NCBI RefSeq assembly: GCF_905147365.1
Contig: NC_056428.1
Span: 13,298,001 to 13,362,000, forward strand
From: Aricia agestis
Lineage: Eukaryota; Arthropoda; Insecta; Lepidoptera; Lycaenidae
Direction of reading: 5' to 3'
DNA: 64,000 nucleotides
Shown: positions 54,601 through 64,000 of the stretch, piece after piece
How positions within the stretch are numbered: position 1 is the first letter of the stretch
How the letters are laid out: each line of letters starts with the position of its first letter
Notes under the pieces: generated by a model
The model's input: only the letters and a program-made list of their open reading frames with translations
Databases searched by the model: none
Told to the model about the DNA's origin: nothing
Program-made: the position numbers and the translations under genes

Positions 54601-56184
54601 TAATATAGAGTTCCATAGTACTGCTAGTTTTTGATAAGTTTTGTATAGTTATTGAATGTATATTTATAACGTATTTTACATTACTAACAATCATCTCAGT
54701 TACGTTCAAAGGAATTTGAACGAAAATTTCCTTTGTACTTCTACGAATACAATTTTTTTAGTTGATCAAATATTACTCAATAACTCATGAATAGTCTTAG
54801 ACGTGATAGTTTTCCTTTTAAATTCAGCATATTTCTTACCTCCGTGAAATTTTTCACATTTCCAGAAGCAACCGTTTAGCTGGTAGCACTATCCATCACA
54901 TTAATGAATGTATTTCTGACTGCTTCATAACCAAACTATAGGCAGGCTTTTACATACTTTAAAACCTATCTATATTTCAATTTAAAGCTTATTAGCTAGA
55001 ATATAAGAACTTTTCCTTTTGTATGTTTATTAACTACAGTTGTAATAAAAAAAAACCTACACTATAGAATCAGATGAAAATCCTTTACCACATAATAGCA
55101 AAGTATTTTGTTAAAGAATAAAATAAATATTGTTATTGTTTACCCAAGTAAACAAGCAAGATGTATTGTATAAAATATAAATCATAGGACAATCCATAGG
55201 GAAAACTGTTTTGATGATAAACAGGAAAATACCTGGGAAATAACAGAGTCCTTAACAATAGACAATGTTATATGTATACATAAGTAATTATTGAACTGTA
55301 TTTTCCTTGAGGTTTTTAACACCACTTAATTTAATAAATTACTGTCCTAATATACTTAGACCCAACACTATTATACATATTATAATGATTTTTATACCTT
55401 TATAGAATTCCCTTTTTTGGTAGAATTGATTTTTATAACATAAATTATTACCAGAACGTCCTTGAAAAAAAAAAACCAAAACAACTACAAGTTGTTATTA
55501 ATTAAAACTTGTAAGTGTTTTAAGTTCCTTACGTTTTAAGGAATTAAGGGCAGCAGCTCTCATGCAACTTCTTAAATAAGCTTATTGTTTAGTAGCCCTT
55601 AATTTCTAAAAAAGGTAAAAAAAACTTACGCAAATATTAAATCTCCTTTCTTGGCATAAGCTGGTATAGCACTGGCAACAGTAGAGAACCCGTATGAGTA
55701 GACACAGGTCTCTTCTACCTGAAGGAATTTCGCCAATCTCTCTTCTAACTCCAGATGAACATCAATAGTGCCATAAAACCCTCTTGGTCCACAAGAACCC
55801 ACTCCATACTTTTCCAAAGAAGCCAGGGCGCTCTCCATTATCGACTTCTCCTTGTCGAAGCAAAGGAAACTCGTCGCACCCACATTGAGAGCATTTTCAT
55901 CAATTTTTCCCATCTCTAGGGGTTCTATAAGGTCATCACAATCTTCATACAAAGGTAGTGGCTTCCATTCTGATAGCTTTTTCTGCGTCAATATACGGCC
56001 CGGCTTCTTCTTTTTATTCAACCACAAGAAATATATGCTTCCGACGACTATTTGCCCAACTATAAGTAAAGTCCACCAGCTTGCCTAAAATTGATTTTTT
56101 AAGGATAAAATGATATATTTGAGTAATTTATCCTATACAGAAAAGTCGTATTACTCACCGCATCGAACATATCCATTAGTATCA
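47108..56184 (-). CDS. SPTLC1: Serine palmitoyltransferase subunit 1 (LCB1)
   Basis: Coding exons in transcript order are 56184-56158, 56084-55630, 52071-51804, 48893-48734, 48074-47951 and 47396-47108 (stop TAA), in phase, 440 aa. The N-terminus has one membrane helix (SWWTLLIVGQIVVGSIYFLW). Family blocks are KYGVGSCGPRGFYGTIDVHL, YSYGFSTVASAIPAYAKKGD, WFAIQKGIDASRS, KHNDMQDLERLL, YNTGTMCP, GKSGRGLTEH, GGFCAG, HQRLSGLGYCFSASLPP and CPEPSIRLAV. The subunit pairs with SPTLC2 in the ER membrane for the first step of sphingolipid synthesis, joining L-serine and palmitoyl-CoA. As in other LCB1 proteins, the PLP lysine is absent (SLEHSFATVGG). The Cys at about residue 107 aligns with human Cys133. 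The protein is somewhat shorter than the 473-aa human protein, mostly at the N-terminus. Confidence 0.93.
47512..47860. repeat. Tandem repeat, about 122-bp unit, nearly three copies
   Basis: 'tttgtacggtttaacgctct' begins units at about 47551, 47675 and 47794. The shared rest is 'cacacgaaaaggtgcaggaa' and 'gatagttaaa'. It lies in the last SPTLC1 intron. Confidence 0.8.
48330..48645. repeat. SINE-like repeat, copy with GC-rich head
   Basis: 'gtgggagggccatgcttcgg', 'gggccggctcgaccgcagaa', 'gtttcgccgagtgagtgagt' and the tail 'cgacggaagttgctttccat' are shared with 49815-50130. The tail alone recurs at 31178 and 40768. This may be the complete form of that repeat. It lies in an SPTLC1 intron. Confidence 0.6.
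49360..49553. mobile_element. GC-rich MITE (ACGATGC family)
   Basis: 'actgcggtctgcgtcgtcgc' at the left and 'cgatgccgcaacgcagtgtt' at the right are inverted relatives. The interior 'aacatcgcattgcatttccg' matches 27070-27130. Confidence 0.5.
49815..50130. repeat. SINE-like repeat, second copy with GC-rich head
   Basis: It runs in the same orientation as 48330-48645 with about 90 percent visual identity, plus an extra T- and C-rich 'cccttcccttccctacccta' stretch. It lies in an SPTLC1 intron. Confidence 0.6.
50765..50955 (-). repeat. Dispersed repeat fragment (possible Helitron end), inverted
   Basis: 'ctagatgacacccgcaattg', 'gcaggaaccgtacatttttc' and 'aaaaagtatcctatgtctac' match 30808-30995. 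It contains a poly-C run of about 14. Confidence 0.45.
51238..51522. mobile_element. Foldback MITE with about 137-bp arms
   Basis: The arms 51238-51374 and 51385-51522 share 'ttttattatggcac', 'aaccctgtctatag' and 'aattatagttttgatctaca'. The loop is about 10 bases. A fragment of the same family ('cgacactggccatggttata') is at 57045-57110. Confidence 0.65.
51527..51609. repeat. (TA)n microsatellite
   Basis: About 40 TA units directly after the foldback element, in an SPTLC1 intron. Confidence 0.9.
52221..52360. repeat. Dispersed repeat starting TTTTTAACCCCCGAC
   Basis: 'tttttaacccccgacaaaaa' then 'gaggggtgttataaatttga', 'cgtgtctgtccgtctgtttg' and 'tccgtggcatcgtagc'. The inverse forms the last 75 bases of the window. 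This is a common lepidopteran repeat. Confidence 0.5.
52880..53670. mobile_element. Unclassified element with repeated AAGCGACA words
   Basis: AAGCGACA or its inverse TGTCGCTT occurs at 53002, 53103, 53154, 53560 and 53638, and a one-base variant at 53442. 'caaaagttaccaagcgac' (52991-53008) returns inverted as 'gcgcttggtaaccttttacc'. The left part 52888-52960 matches 63440-63510. Sub-terminal words in both directions suggest a DNA transposon; no transposase was seen. Confidence 0.4.
53765..53801. repeat. Perfect 16-bp hairpin
   Basis: AATATAAGAACTTACC and its exact inverse around the loop GCATC, in an SPTLC1 intron. Confidence 0.7.
53881..54300. repeat. Dispersed repeat related to 1-364 and 42780-44225
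   Basis: 'ccactgtttgtagaccaat', 'gttcacaaaagttgtgat' and 'ccttggttccgaaggtgctg' match parts of those copies. Confidence 0.45.
54301..55629. other. SPTLC1 intron DNA, nothing recognised
   Basis: AT-rich intron sequence without recognisable exons or bounded elements. A short 'atcatcatcaccataaagta' palindrome lies at about 54366-54412. Confidence 0.45.
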
Positions 56185-57459
56185 TTTTCCTGAACGTTTA
56201 AAAGGCCAAACTGCTTGAAGATAGTTTGTGGAATACCTCCAATGTGAGAGCAATACAGTCGGTCACAAATATATACTAGTAATCTGTGGTCGGTCACATA
56301 AACTTTTGTTTGAATCATAAAATATTATGTACTACTTTGATTTAACTAAACTGAGGTGAGAATAAGCCTGTAACAATTATTATTTATTAAGTTGCGAGGA
56401 AGAGGCTTTAAAATTTTACTAAAAAATGATGCCGATTCTTCTTTTAAAAATGGCCGACTCGGTGTGTTGCCAATGTCAGAGTGGCTCGAAAGACTTGCCG
56501 AATCGAATGCCGAATTGACAAAATAAGACCAAATCTGTGAATTCCGACTGATGACAATCCGTTATTCGACTGTCAATGTCAGAAGCATATGGTTTTTTTT
56601 AATAGCATGCACTTAGTACATTGCCAATGACGAACGGGAAAAACAATTTAAAAATTACGAAAAACGAGGAATTTGGAAAAAGGAATTCAGGACAGGATCA
56701 GGAAAACTACATCCAATTAAATTATGAAAGTACTAAATACAATGAGTTTCTAAAATACTAGAGTAGCAATGTCTTACAAAAGATTCTCAGAAATGCGTAA
56801 CCACTTTTTTGTTCAAAAGACAATGTCAAGTCATATATTCGTTATGTCATTAATCATTATGTATGTGAGACATGCCTGCAGGCATCTTCGAAGTGGCAAC
56901 GCGTTGCTACCGTAAACTTCCAATCTAGTTACGTTAGTAACATAGAATATCATTGACTAAATATGTAAAAAATTGGACACCCAGACACTTATAATTATGA
57001 ATTATAATGATTTTTGAACTAATCTATTGTATTAAAGAATATTGTTTTCCCGCCATAATATTATACTCGACACTGGCCATGGTTATAGCCGAAGTGCCAT
57101 TATAAGACAAAAAAAAAAAACAGTGTCATGACTCATGTCATCACTCATCAGTCATGTTGACAATAACAAGTGACGTTTAAACAATTAAAATATAATCCTA
57201 ATCTGTGATTACGTCCCAAAACCGTAAACTTAAAAATACTGATAAAATTAAATGTTTTAATTCATATAACTAACAACTAGCTAAATGCTAATTTACATGG
57301 CTCCACGAAGTGTTAATAATATTCTAATTCGTACGAAATAAAATATAAAACCTACGCTAAGCAGTTTCTAAGTCCGCGTAATTGCAATGTACCTAAATTT
57401 TTTAATGCTGAAGGTGTAATTAACGTATATTAAAACCAGAAAGCAACAAAAACTTCACA
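56185..57459. promoter_or_regulatory. Divergent upstream region of SPTLC1 and BPNT2
   Basis: The coding starts are 56184 (minus) and 57460 (plus). About 1.27 kb must hold both promoters and 5' UTRs; neither start site was located. A foldback-family fragment lies at 57045-57110. Otherwise nothing specific was seen. Confidence 0.35.
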
Positions 57460-59261
57460 ATGAACTTCGGCGGTACACTGAGGATAAACAAATTCGCCTG
57501 CTTTACGTTAGGTTTTATAATGTTTCTCATAATATATTGGCGATCGGGGGGCTCATCATTTCCATCCGACAAATCGGATCTTGTTAACATAAAGTCGTTA
57601 CTCAAAGCTGCAATATACGTAGCGGAGCAGGGGGGTCACAAAGTAGTGGGAAACACTGAAAATCTCAACGTACAGAGTAAAGGAAAAACGGAGGAAGGCG
57701 CGAACAACCCCGTCACTGATGCAGACTACGCGTCCCACTGTGTCATGTATTATAGCCTTAAGAATACATTTCCCAAAATAAATATTATATCTGAAGAGCA
57801 CACTACTGATAGTACTTGCACCCAGCAAAAGCCTATTGATGTGGATGCCCTTCAGACTGATGATGGAACTATTGACTATCTCAATGATGAGCATGTGTAT
57901 GCAAAAGATGTGACAATATGGATAGATCCTTTGGATGCCACTCAAGAGTATACTGGTAACAAAATTAGCAAAAAGAATTCAAAGTTTGTGACAAGATTTA
58001 TACGGCTTTCCTACTTTGTATGATTGTGTACCGTGCTAACCTTTTTAAAAATAGGTTCAGTAGTGTTTAATGTAAACAAGACAATTTGATAATTTAATAG
58101 TAAAAAAAAATATCATTATATTTTCATTCAATCTGCATATTTAAATAGCCCGAGCACATAATGTTCTTTGTTAAGTTAAATGTTTCAAATTATTTGTATT
58201 TTACAGAACATTTTAACACCTCCATTGTGGGTGTCGCAGACAATAGATTATCAATTGTTATGTGGCAGCTGGCTTTTTTTTACTCACTATTGAACGATTG
58301 ATGGGTCAATTAGTAAATCATAAAAGGCGAAAATAACCCAGTACAGTATTGTAACAAGTCTAAAATACAATTTTATTTCAGAAAAATTATACAAGTATGT
58401 GACAACCATGGTGTGTGTTGCCATCAACAGTGTTCCTATTGTAGGAGTGATACATTACCCTTTCACCCCACGCACTTACTGGGGCTGGGCCACCAAAGCC
58501 ACGTCTAACAACATTCCGAAGGCTGTACAACATGTAAGTATTGTTTAGCTACACCAAGTTGTTGCTCCAAATGTAATGTTATTGATCTGTTGAATTGCAA
58601 CAAAACTTATGTGGCTTCTATCGTTTATCTTTCGTTATCTACTTTATTTAAATTAATCTTGATCTAAATTCTAAATGTAAATCAAGCCTAGTATAATGCC
58701 TCCAATTGAAGTTTTACTTTTAATACAAGCAGAAAGCATATTGATTTGACTGAGTTAAGAAAGTTTTGTTTAAATTAAGTTGAAACAGTGTTGACAGCTA
58801 TAAATGATAAAGAAAATTGTTTCTAAACTCTCAAGGCTTTGTCATGAACTTGGTTAAAATAATGTATTATTTTTGTCTTTCAGAGAGTAGACAACAAAGA
58901 TCATCCCAGAGTTGTTATATCCCGATCCCACGCTGGCAAAGTGTCAGATATTGCAAAAGAAGCCTTTGGTCCAAAGACCAATGTGTCTCAAGCAGCCGGA
59001 GCTGGGTACAAAGTTATGAGTGTCATCAATGGAGAATTTGACGTATACTTCCACTCTACGGCCATCAAGAAATGGGACTTGTGTGCCGGGAATGCAATCA
59101 TCAATGCCGTAGATGGCAAAATGACGACTGCAAAAGGGGAAAGTATAAATTACTCTCCGGGTACTAATGTAAAAGTGTCAGATGGACTCTTGGTAGCGAG
59201 GTACGACCATGACTATTACTTGAGTAAGATGCCAAAGATGTTGTCATCTGTGCCAAAATAA
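57460..59261 (+). CDS. BPNT2: Golgi-resident 3'-phosphoadenosine 5'-phosphate phosphatase (BPNT2/IMPAD1)
   Basis: Three exons, 57460-57955, 58382-58533 and 58884-59261 (stop TAA 59259-59261), join in phase to 341 aa (human 359). A single membrane helix (FACFTLGFIMFLIIYW, 12-27) follows a short N-terminus, as in the type II Golgi family member. Motifs of lithium-sensitive inositol-phosphatase-like enzymes are NNPVTDADY (82-90), ISEEH (metal-binding Glu pair 112-113), WIDPLDATQEYT (154-165, metal-binding Asp residues), SRSHAG, GAGYKV and WDLCAGNAI (280-288). DPLDATQEYT rather than DPLDGT favours BPNT2 over inositol monophosphatase. The enzyme hydrolyses PAP, the by-product of sulfation in the Golgi lumen, to AMP. 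Start chosen at the ATG before the membrane helix. Confidence 0.92.
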
Positions 59262-60412
59262 TAATAATTGACTTGTGGTTTCTTTGTAAAAGTCATAATT
59301 CTTGCCATGTGATGAAATCCAGTGTCTAAATTTAGATCCACAGGTAACGGTCCTGTTGCAGCTATCACCCTGAAAATTTTGAGACATTATTTACTGGATT
59401 GCATTTCGGTGTTGGTGCTTTTTATTGGGTTGGTTTGATTTTTATATTATTTATTTATAAGTTATTTAAAATAAGTTTGATAGTCAATATCGGATTTGAT
59501 AAGAAGTTAATTACTTGCAGAGGGTCACATCCTAACAACATTTAACTTTGAAAATAAGGTTTGTCTTCATTATTTTTTTTAGAGTTTAAGTATGATTTCA
59601 TATTTCTTTAAGAGGAGTAGAACTAGTGTTAAGATAGCAAAGTCAATTAATTCTCTAAGTAGGCATTCTATTACTTGATTAAGTTTCAGCAGCAGTGGTC
59701 CATACTCTCTTTAAAAGTTCTAAAAACTCTAGCAACCATTAAGCAATTAGTTGAACTGCTCATATTTTATTCTTCTAAATTGGAAGTAATAAGCAATAAA
59801 TGAACTGTTAAAAGTATATTATGTTTAATTACATTTCATATTAATTGATGATCTCAATGACAAGGAATTTTGATATGGGATGTAATAAATTGAGTAGCAG
59901 GCATAGTAAATATAATATGATACATGATTTTGATTAGTTTTACCACAAATTATTATTATTTATTAGGGAGGGTCTCCCTAATAATTATATTCTGCTACAT
60001 GTAAACTACAAAATATGGTAATAATAAATAATTATTATTACTATATTCTGTATTTTTTTAATATAGAGTAAATACTGTTTAATAAATTATATTCAAGAAC
60101 ATACAGCACTTTTTTTCACATAGCTTTGGACAATTAAGACATAGTTAGCACTTAGCAACATTCTATTAAATATAATATTATGTTGGAGATGTATGTTGTA
60201 GATTGTAGTTGCTAGTTCCAAACAGTACTTATTTCATTTTTCAATGACAAGGTGTATTGTGTATCTATTGTATAATTTGGTACCTATAAAATTGACAAGT
60301 ACAATATTATGTATAATTGTTTTGATTTGGATGATTATTAGCTTTTTCTAATTATGGAGATGTATAAATAATTTATTTATTGTAAATACATTGTTATATA
60401 AATAGAAATAAA
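59262..60412 (+). other. BPNT2 3' UTR, candidate poly(A) signals
   Basis: AT-rich non-coding sequence. AATAAA occurs at 59795-59800 and 60407-60412; either could end the transcript. A small inverted pair, 'agggagg' and 'ctcccta', lies at about 59964-59980. Confidence 0.4.
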
Positions 60413-60532
60413 ATTTATAAACTCTATTATGTTTTTACTTTTGTTTCAATTTTCAACAGCCAAGGCCAAATTGGCCATAAACTTCTTATATTAAAGTAGT
60501 TTTTTATTATTATTTATCAATTATAATTTCAG

Positions 60533-60667
60533 AAAATCTCTGATCTACTGCATTCAAATTCTGTGAAACAAATTGCCAATTGTACAAGTTATCCCATCAA
60601 TCCTCAAGCGGCAGCCGGCTGCCGCATAACAATTGAAAATCTATTGTCTGTGATACCTATGATGGAG
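60533..60667 (+). CDS. Unidentified orphan exon (45 codons, phase 0 at both ends)
   Basis: AG at 60531-60532 after a T-rich tract, then 135 open bases, then GTACTA. The peptide begins KISDLLHSNSVKQIANCTSY, continues PINPQAAAGCRITIENLLSV and ends IPMME. It contains three Cys and no low-complexity sequence. Reading on gives nine more codons to a stop overlapping AATAAA, so it could also be a last exon. I do not recognise the family and found no partner exon. It lies after the BPNT2 poly(A) signals. It may be an exon of another gene, a pseudogene fragment, or chance. Confidence 0.3.
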
Positions 60668-60955
60668 GTACTACACTATTTGATAAACATTCAATAAAAA
60701 AATTATTTCTGTTGAACCTTTTTATTACCATCATACAACAATATATTAATTTTCCATAGGTTTTACATATGCTGACGTTAGCTATTTATGATTCGTGAGA
60801 TCAATACTGTATTCAAAACTAACAAACAAATAATTTGTAGCACTTCCCCTTATAACCTCTCTTTATGTTGGCCAATGATGGATAACCATAATAATTGGGA
60901 TAGCTGTTTAAAGTATGGCTGGACGTCGTCACAGGCAATCAATATTCCTCTACAC

Positions 60956-61350
60956 CAGGGTTCGGCAAGTAATTTTAAGTGGGGTCCGGATGCTGTGGGG
61001 AAATTTTAACGATGTCCAGAAAAAAACACACTTGTCCCAAGTAGCTTCAAAAATAATTTAATTAATAAAGGTTTTGTTTCACTCGGGGTCCATTTCAAGA
61101 AATGAAATGACCTTTGCGGTCCACACATTTTATGAAAAGAAATTTATCAAAGTACATAGGTAATTACGGAAATTACAAACATATTTATTTAAGTACGTAT
61201 ATTAATCAGAAAAGTGACCATTTTTGTAGCTAATCTTTCTGAAGTCTGGAGTAAAATATTGGTTCAAGCTATTGACATTAAAAGGTTGGTCCGCATACAA
61301 GGGGTCGGCGGTCCGGTCACGGACCGGATTCTGCCATTTGGTGACCTCTG
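60956..61350. mobile_element. hAT-type MITE
   Basis: The ends are CAGGGTTCGGCAAGT and, inverted, 'atttggtgacctctg'. The flanks CTCTACAC (60948-60955) and CTCTACAG (61351-61358) are an 8-bp duplication with one change. The interior has 'ggtccg' words and no ORF. Confidence 0.6.
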
Positions 61351-61358
61351 CTCTACAG

Positions 61359-62709
61359 TCTACAATCTACATGTTTGTGACTGTCGATCATAAGCCAACA
61401 TAGAAATGCCATATTAAAAAGTATTTAAAGTTCTTGACGGTCTTAAGATTATTATGTACATTTATTTCTAATGAATATATAATATAATGATTTGCATACT
61501 TCGAGCAAATAATTATTGACAATTGCAAAAATTACCTAAATTGACTGTGTTGCCATATACCGTCAAAAACTTTAATATGCATACAATTCAAGGGACTGTG
61601 CTCTAATTTAATTCATTGGTGAATTTATTTATTGGTTAACTAAATGCTCAATTAAAAATCATCAGTTCATAAGTTTAAATAATACATTGTCTTTCGATGT
61701 TATTTATTTGTTGTGGTAACACCAACATATAACATTTTGTATGTGAATGAAATAACTAGCTATTAACTGTCTTATAATAATAATAATTAATAATATAAAT
61801 ATGATAGCAAAAATAATTTAGTGACATACAAAGAAAAATCAAGATTAAGTGAAACTTATTGTTTTTTACATGTAAATGTACAAAGTGATTATAAATTTGT
61901 AACAGCTATCAGGTTAAACACTTTTAGATATTAGAACAATTTATAATTGCACGTGTAAAATTTTGCAAACTGCCATTCAGATAATTGGCTATGTGTAGTG
62001 TTGTCATATCTAAAATATTAAGTCATTCATTCGAGAAAACTCCCTCTAATTAACATTTAAAAAGACAGGAACATTCTGTAAATGGTAATATGTATGTCTA
62101 TATAAAATATATATTTTGTAAAAGAAAAAAAAAATAACTTTACAAAGTTCTATTTCAATCGAATATAAAATTGGCGAAAATTAAATACCAATTTAATACT
62201 AATCTCACACATAAATTAAGGCCTTCGATCCATCATATCTACGATTTAAAGAATTACTATTTTTGTTTCCCAATTTCTTACCTTAGACTAAATACTTAGG
62301 ATTTCATTTTTTTCTTTTTCCCATTCAGCCGCAAACATAAAAGATATAGTACACAAAAATACACTTCTAGGCAATGTAGTGTGAAGCATGCGTTGAACTG
62401 AGAACACTGATTTTAACATTGCAGAGGGCAACACTGACATTTCCATGGAGCAAATGACTTGAATCCAGCTCTCCATTAAAAAAACATGTTTCACCATCCG
62501 GAGCGCACTATATACATAACATATACGTTAACATATTGTATCAATATAACACTTATCACAATTAGATTTCATCGTCCGTGCTCTTACAGCCGCGATGTGA
62601 GGTTAAACTGAATCATCTGAAAAGAAAAAGAAACTATGTTAATACGTCTTGATATTAAAAAAAGTATGTTAATATGTCCTATTAGTTCTGAAAAACATAC
62701 ATCCTTCCA
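61359..62709. other. AT-rich intergenic stretch
   Basis: No supported gene. A minus-strand open frame at 62288-62497 contains a mitochondrial-presequence-like segment (MLKSVFSVQRMLHTTLPRS) but has no supported continuation, so it is not called. Confidence 0.35.
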
Positions 62710-63414
62710 CAGACATCGAAGACATTCAAATAGCGCTAAAAGAATTAGGACATGATGCAGTCAATGTATGGAACATTAAACAAAGGACAACCAAAAAGCC
62801 TCTACACATGTTCATAGTAGAATTGAAACCAAAAAACAACAACAAAAAGTTTATGAAATAAATAACCTTTTAAACTACCGCATAAAATTCGAACCACCAA
62901 GACCAGTGAGAAATATACCACAATGTGCAAACTGCCAACATTACGGACACACCAAATCTTACTGCCATCGTACCCCTAAATGTATTAAGTGTGCCGGAAA
63001 CCACTTATCAGCAAACTGTCATCGAAAAGAACGCTCAGACTCTGTCAGATGCGTCCTGTGCGACGGAAATCATCCGGCCGACTATAAAGGTTGTGTTGTC
63101 TTCAAGGAGTTGTAAAAACAAAAGTACCCACCTATCAGAGACAGATATCAACCGATAAATGCAACCAACTCTGCTCCCGAAAAGGCCAGGGAGCCCCACA
63201 ACAAGAAAAAAATCTCTGGAATATCAAAGGAGAGTTAACCTACGCGGATACCCTAAAATCACCTACAATGGATATAAACAGTGCAAACAATGACAACGCC
63301 CCAAGCCTGTTTGGCGAAATGACGCACCTTCTCCAAATGCTAAAAGAAATTATGAATCAGATGTGTGTCATGACTCATGACAAACCGTTTAACCAACGTA
63401 GTGACTACAATTAA
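62710..63414 (+). pseudogene. Jockey-like LINE ORF1 (gag) fragment, frameshifted
   Basis: An upstream part (62712-62850, reading DIEDIQIALKELGHDAVNVW) is followed in another frame by 62906-63115 with zinc knuckles: CANCQHYGHTKSYCHR, CIKCAGNHLSANC and CVLCDGNHPADYKGC. Three CCHC-type knuckles in this order are typical of the nucleic-acid-binding ORF1 protein of jockey-clade LINEs. The C-terminal part continues in a third frame (63091-63414) with a stop. At least two frameshifts and the lack of ORF2 show a dead, partial copy. Confidence 0.7.
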
Positions 63415-63429
63415 TAATTAAATTAAGAA

Positions 63430-64000
63430 ATTTAAAAAAAAAACCCCGCCATACAACTTTAAAAAGTAATAACATAATATATTTTACTGACTTTAAGTTT
63501 AAATAATTCATAAGTGTAAAGTGATATTTTAGTCCATAATTGTTGTCACGGTGTGTCGGGGGACCGCCAACCTACGTATAATAAAAACAAAGGAATCGCA
63601 ACTCCCATACTATTACCAGAGTAGACAATTGTGCTATTACCGTTTTAAATTTGGTTCCTTTTGATCTGTCATGTAACGTCAGCCCAGTACCGCTCAAGGT
63701 CACCTAAATATTGCAAATGTATTGAAATGTGTACCTAAGGTACACTTTTTTGACAAGTATTGTGGAACATGTTTTTTGAATGAGTTACTTTTCCTCAGTT
63801 TTTATTATTCATAGCCGCCAACAGCGTATTTTGTATCGCCATGTCACTGATTGTCTCCATTTGGTTCGCTAAAAACTGACCCTTAAACTATGTTATGGGA
63901 AATCAAACATCTACGGCCACCCGTTTGGATGCTACGATGCCACAGACAGACAGACACGTCAAACTTATAACACCGCTCTTTTTTGTCGGGGGTTAAAAAT
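63430..64000. repeat. Dispersed repeat with CCCCGCC and GTCGGGGG ends
   Basis: It starts 'aaaaaccccgccatacaact' (as at 52885) and ends 'ttttttgtcgggggttaaaaat' (inverse of 52221). The two ends are roughly inverted, so this may be a complete element of about 570 bp cut off by the window edge. It directly follows the LINE fragment. Confidence 0.45.

Noticed and set aside
62288..62497. Minus-strand ORF with a mitochondrial-presequence-like start
   Set aside because: The frame stops after about 50 residues and no continuing exon was found. Interesting, but not supportable.

Overview
The window looks like nuclear DNA of a moth or butterfly (Lepidoptera). It is AT-rich with short exons in long introns. 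It holds several dispersed repeat types that I recognise as common in lepidopteran genomes, and most of its length is DNA transposon debris, chiefly inversely repeated MITEs. The species cannot be named from sequence alone. No rRNA, convincing tRNA, CRISPR array or bacterial-type operon was seen.

Six real genes can be assembled exon by exon with consistent splice phases. From left to right they are: (1) the last four coding exons of a class A GPCR of the moody/Tre1 clade (+, 5605-13952), whose N-terminal half is not visible; (2) a complete ATP synthase subunit d gene (+, 18900-20227, 177 aa); (3) a complete DDX5/Rm62-type DEAD-box RNA helicase (-, 36298-22490, about 660 aa) with an RGG-rich stretch at each end; (4) a complete tektin, closest to tektin-2 (+, 36852-45032, 439 aa); (5) serine palmitoyltransferase subunit 1 (-, 56184-47108, 440 aa); (6) a BPNT2/IMPAD1-type Golgi 3'-phosphatase (+, 57460-59261, 341 aa). 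Rm62/tektin and SPTLC1/BPNT2 are head-to-head pairs. The genes share no pathway: they cover signalling, energy, RNA metabolism, the axoneme, sphingolipid synthesis and nucleotide salvage.

Between and inside the genes lie about fifty repeat features. Several elements are bounded exactly, with target-site duplications: a TTAA-flanked piggyBac-type MITE (369-1323), a TTA-flanked Harbinger-type MITE (7418-7586), hAT elements with 8-bp duplications (8377-10715, 20486-21191, 42359-42546, 60956-61350), TA-flanked MITEs (1959-2255, 45279-45542), and a 1.95-kb mariner-superfamily element that has become a near-perfect palindrome (32477-34424). Non-LTR pieces are an R1-like reverse transcriptase tail (4275-4667) and a jockey-like ORF1 (62710-63414).

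The most interesting pattern is where MITEs sit relative to splice sites. One GTAC-ended family starts 4 to 7 bases inside the 5' splice sites of three introns in two genes. Other MITEs end about 23 to 27 bases from 3' splice sites. Also worth checking are an orphan 135-bp phase-0 exon (60533-60667) and the Rm62 start codon, which appears to be split by an intron.
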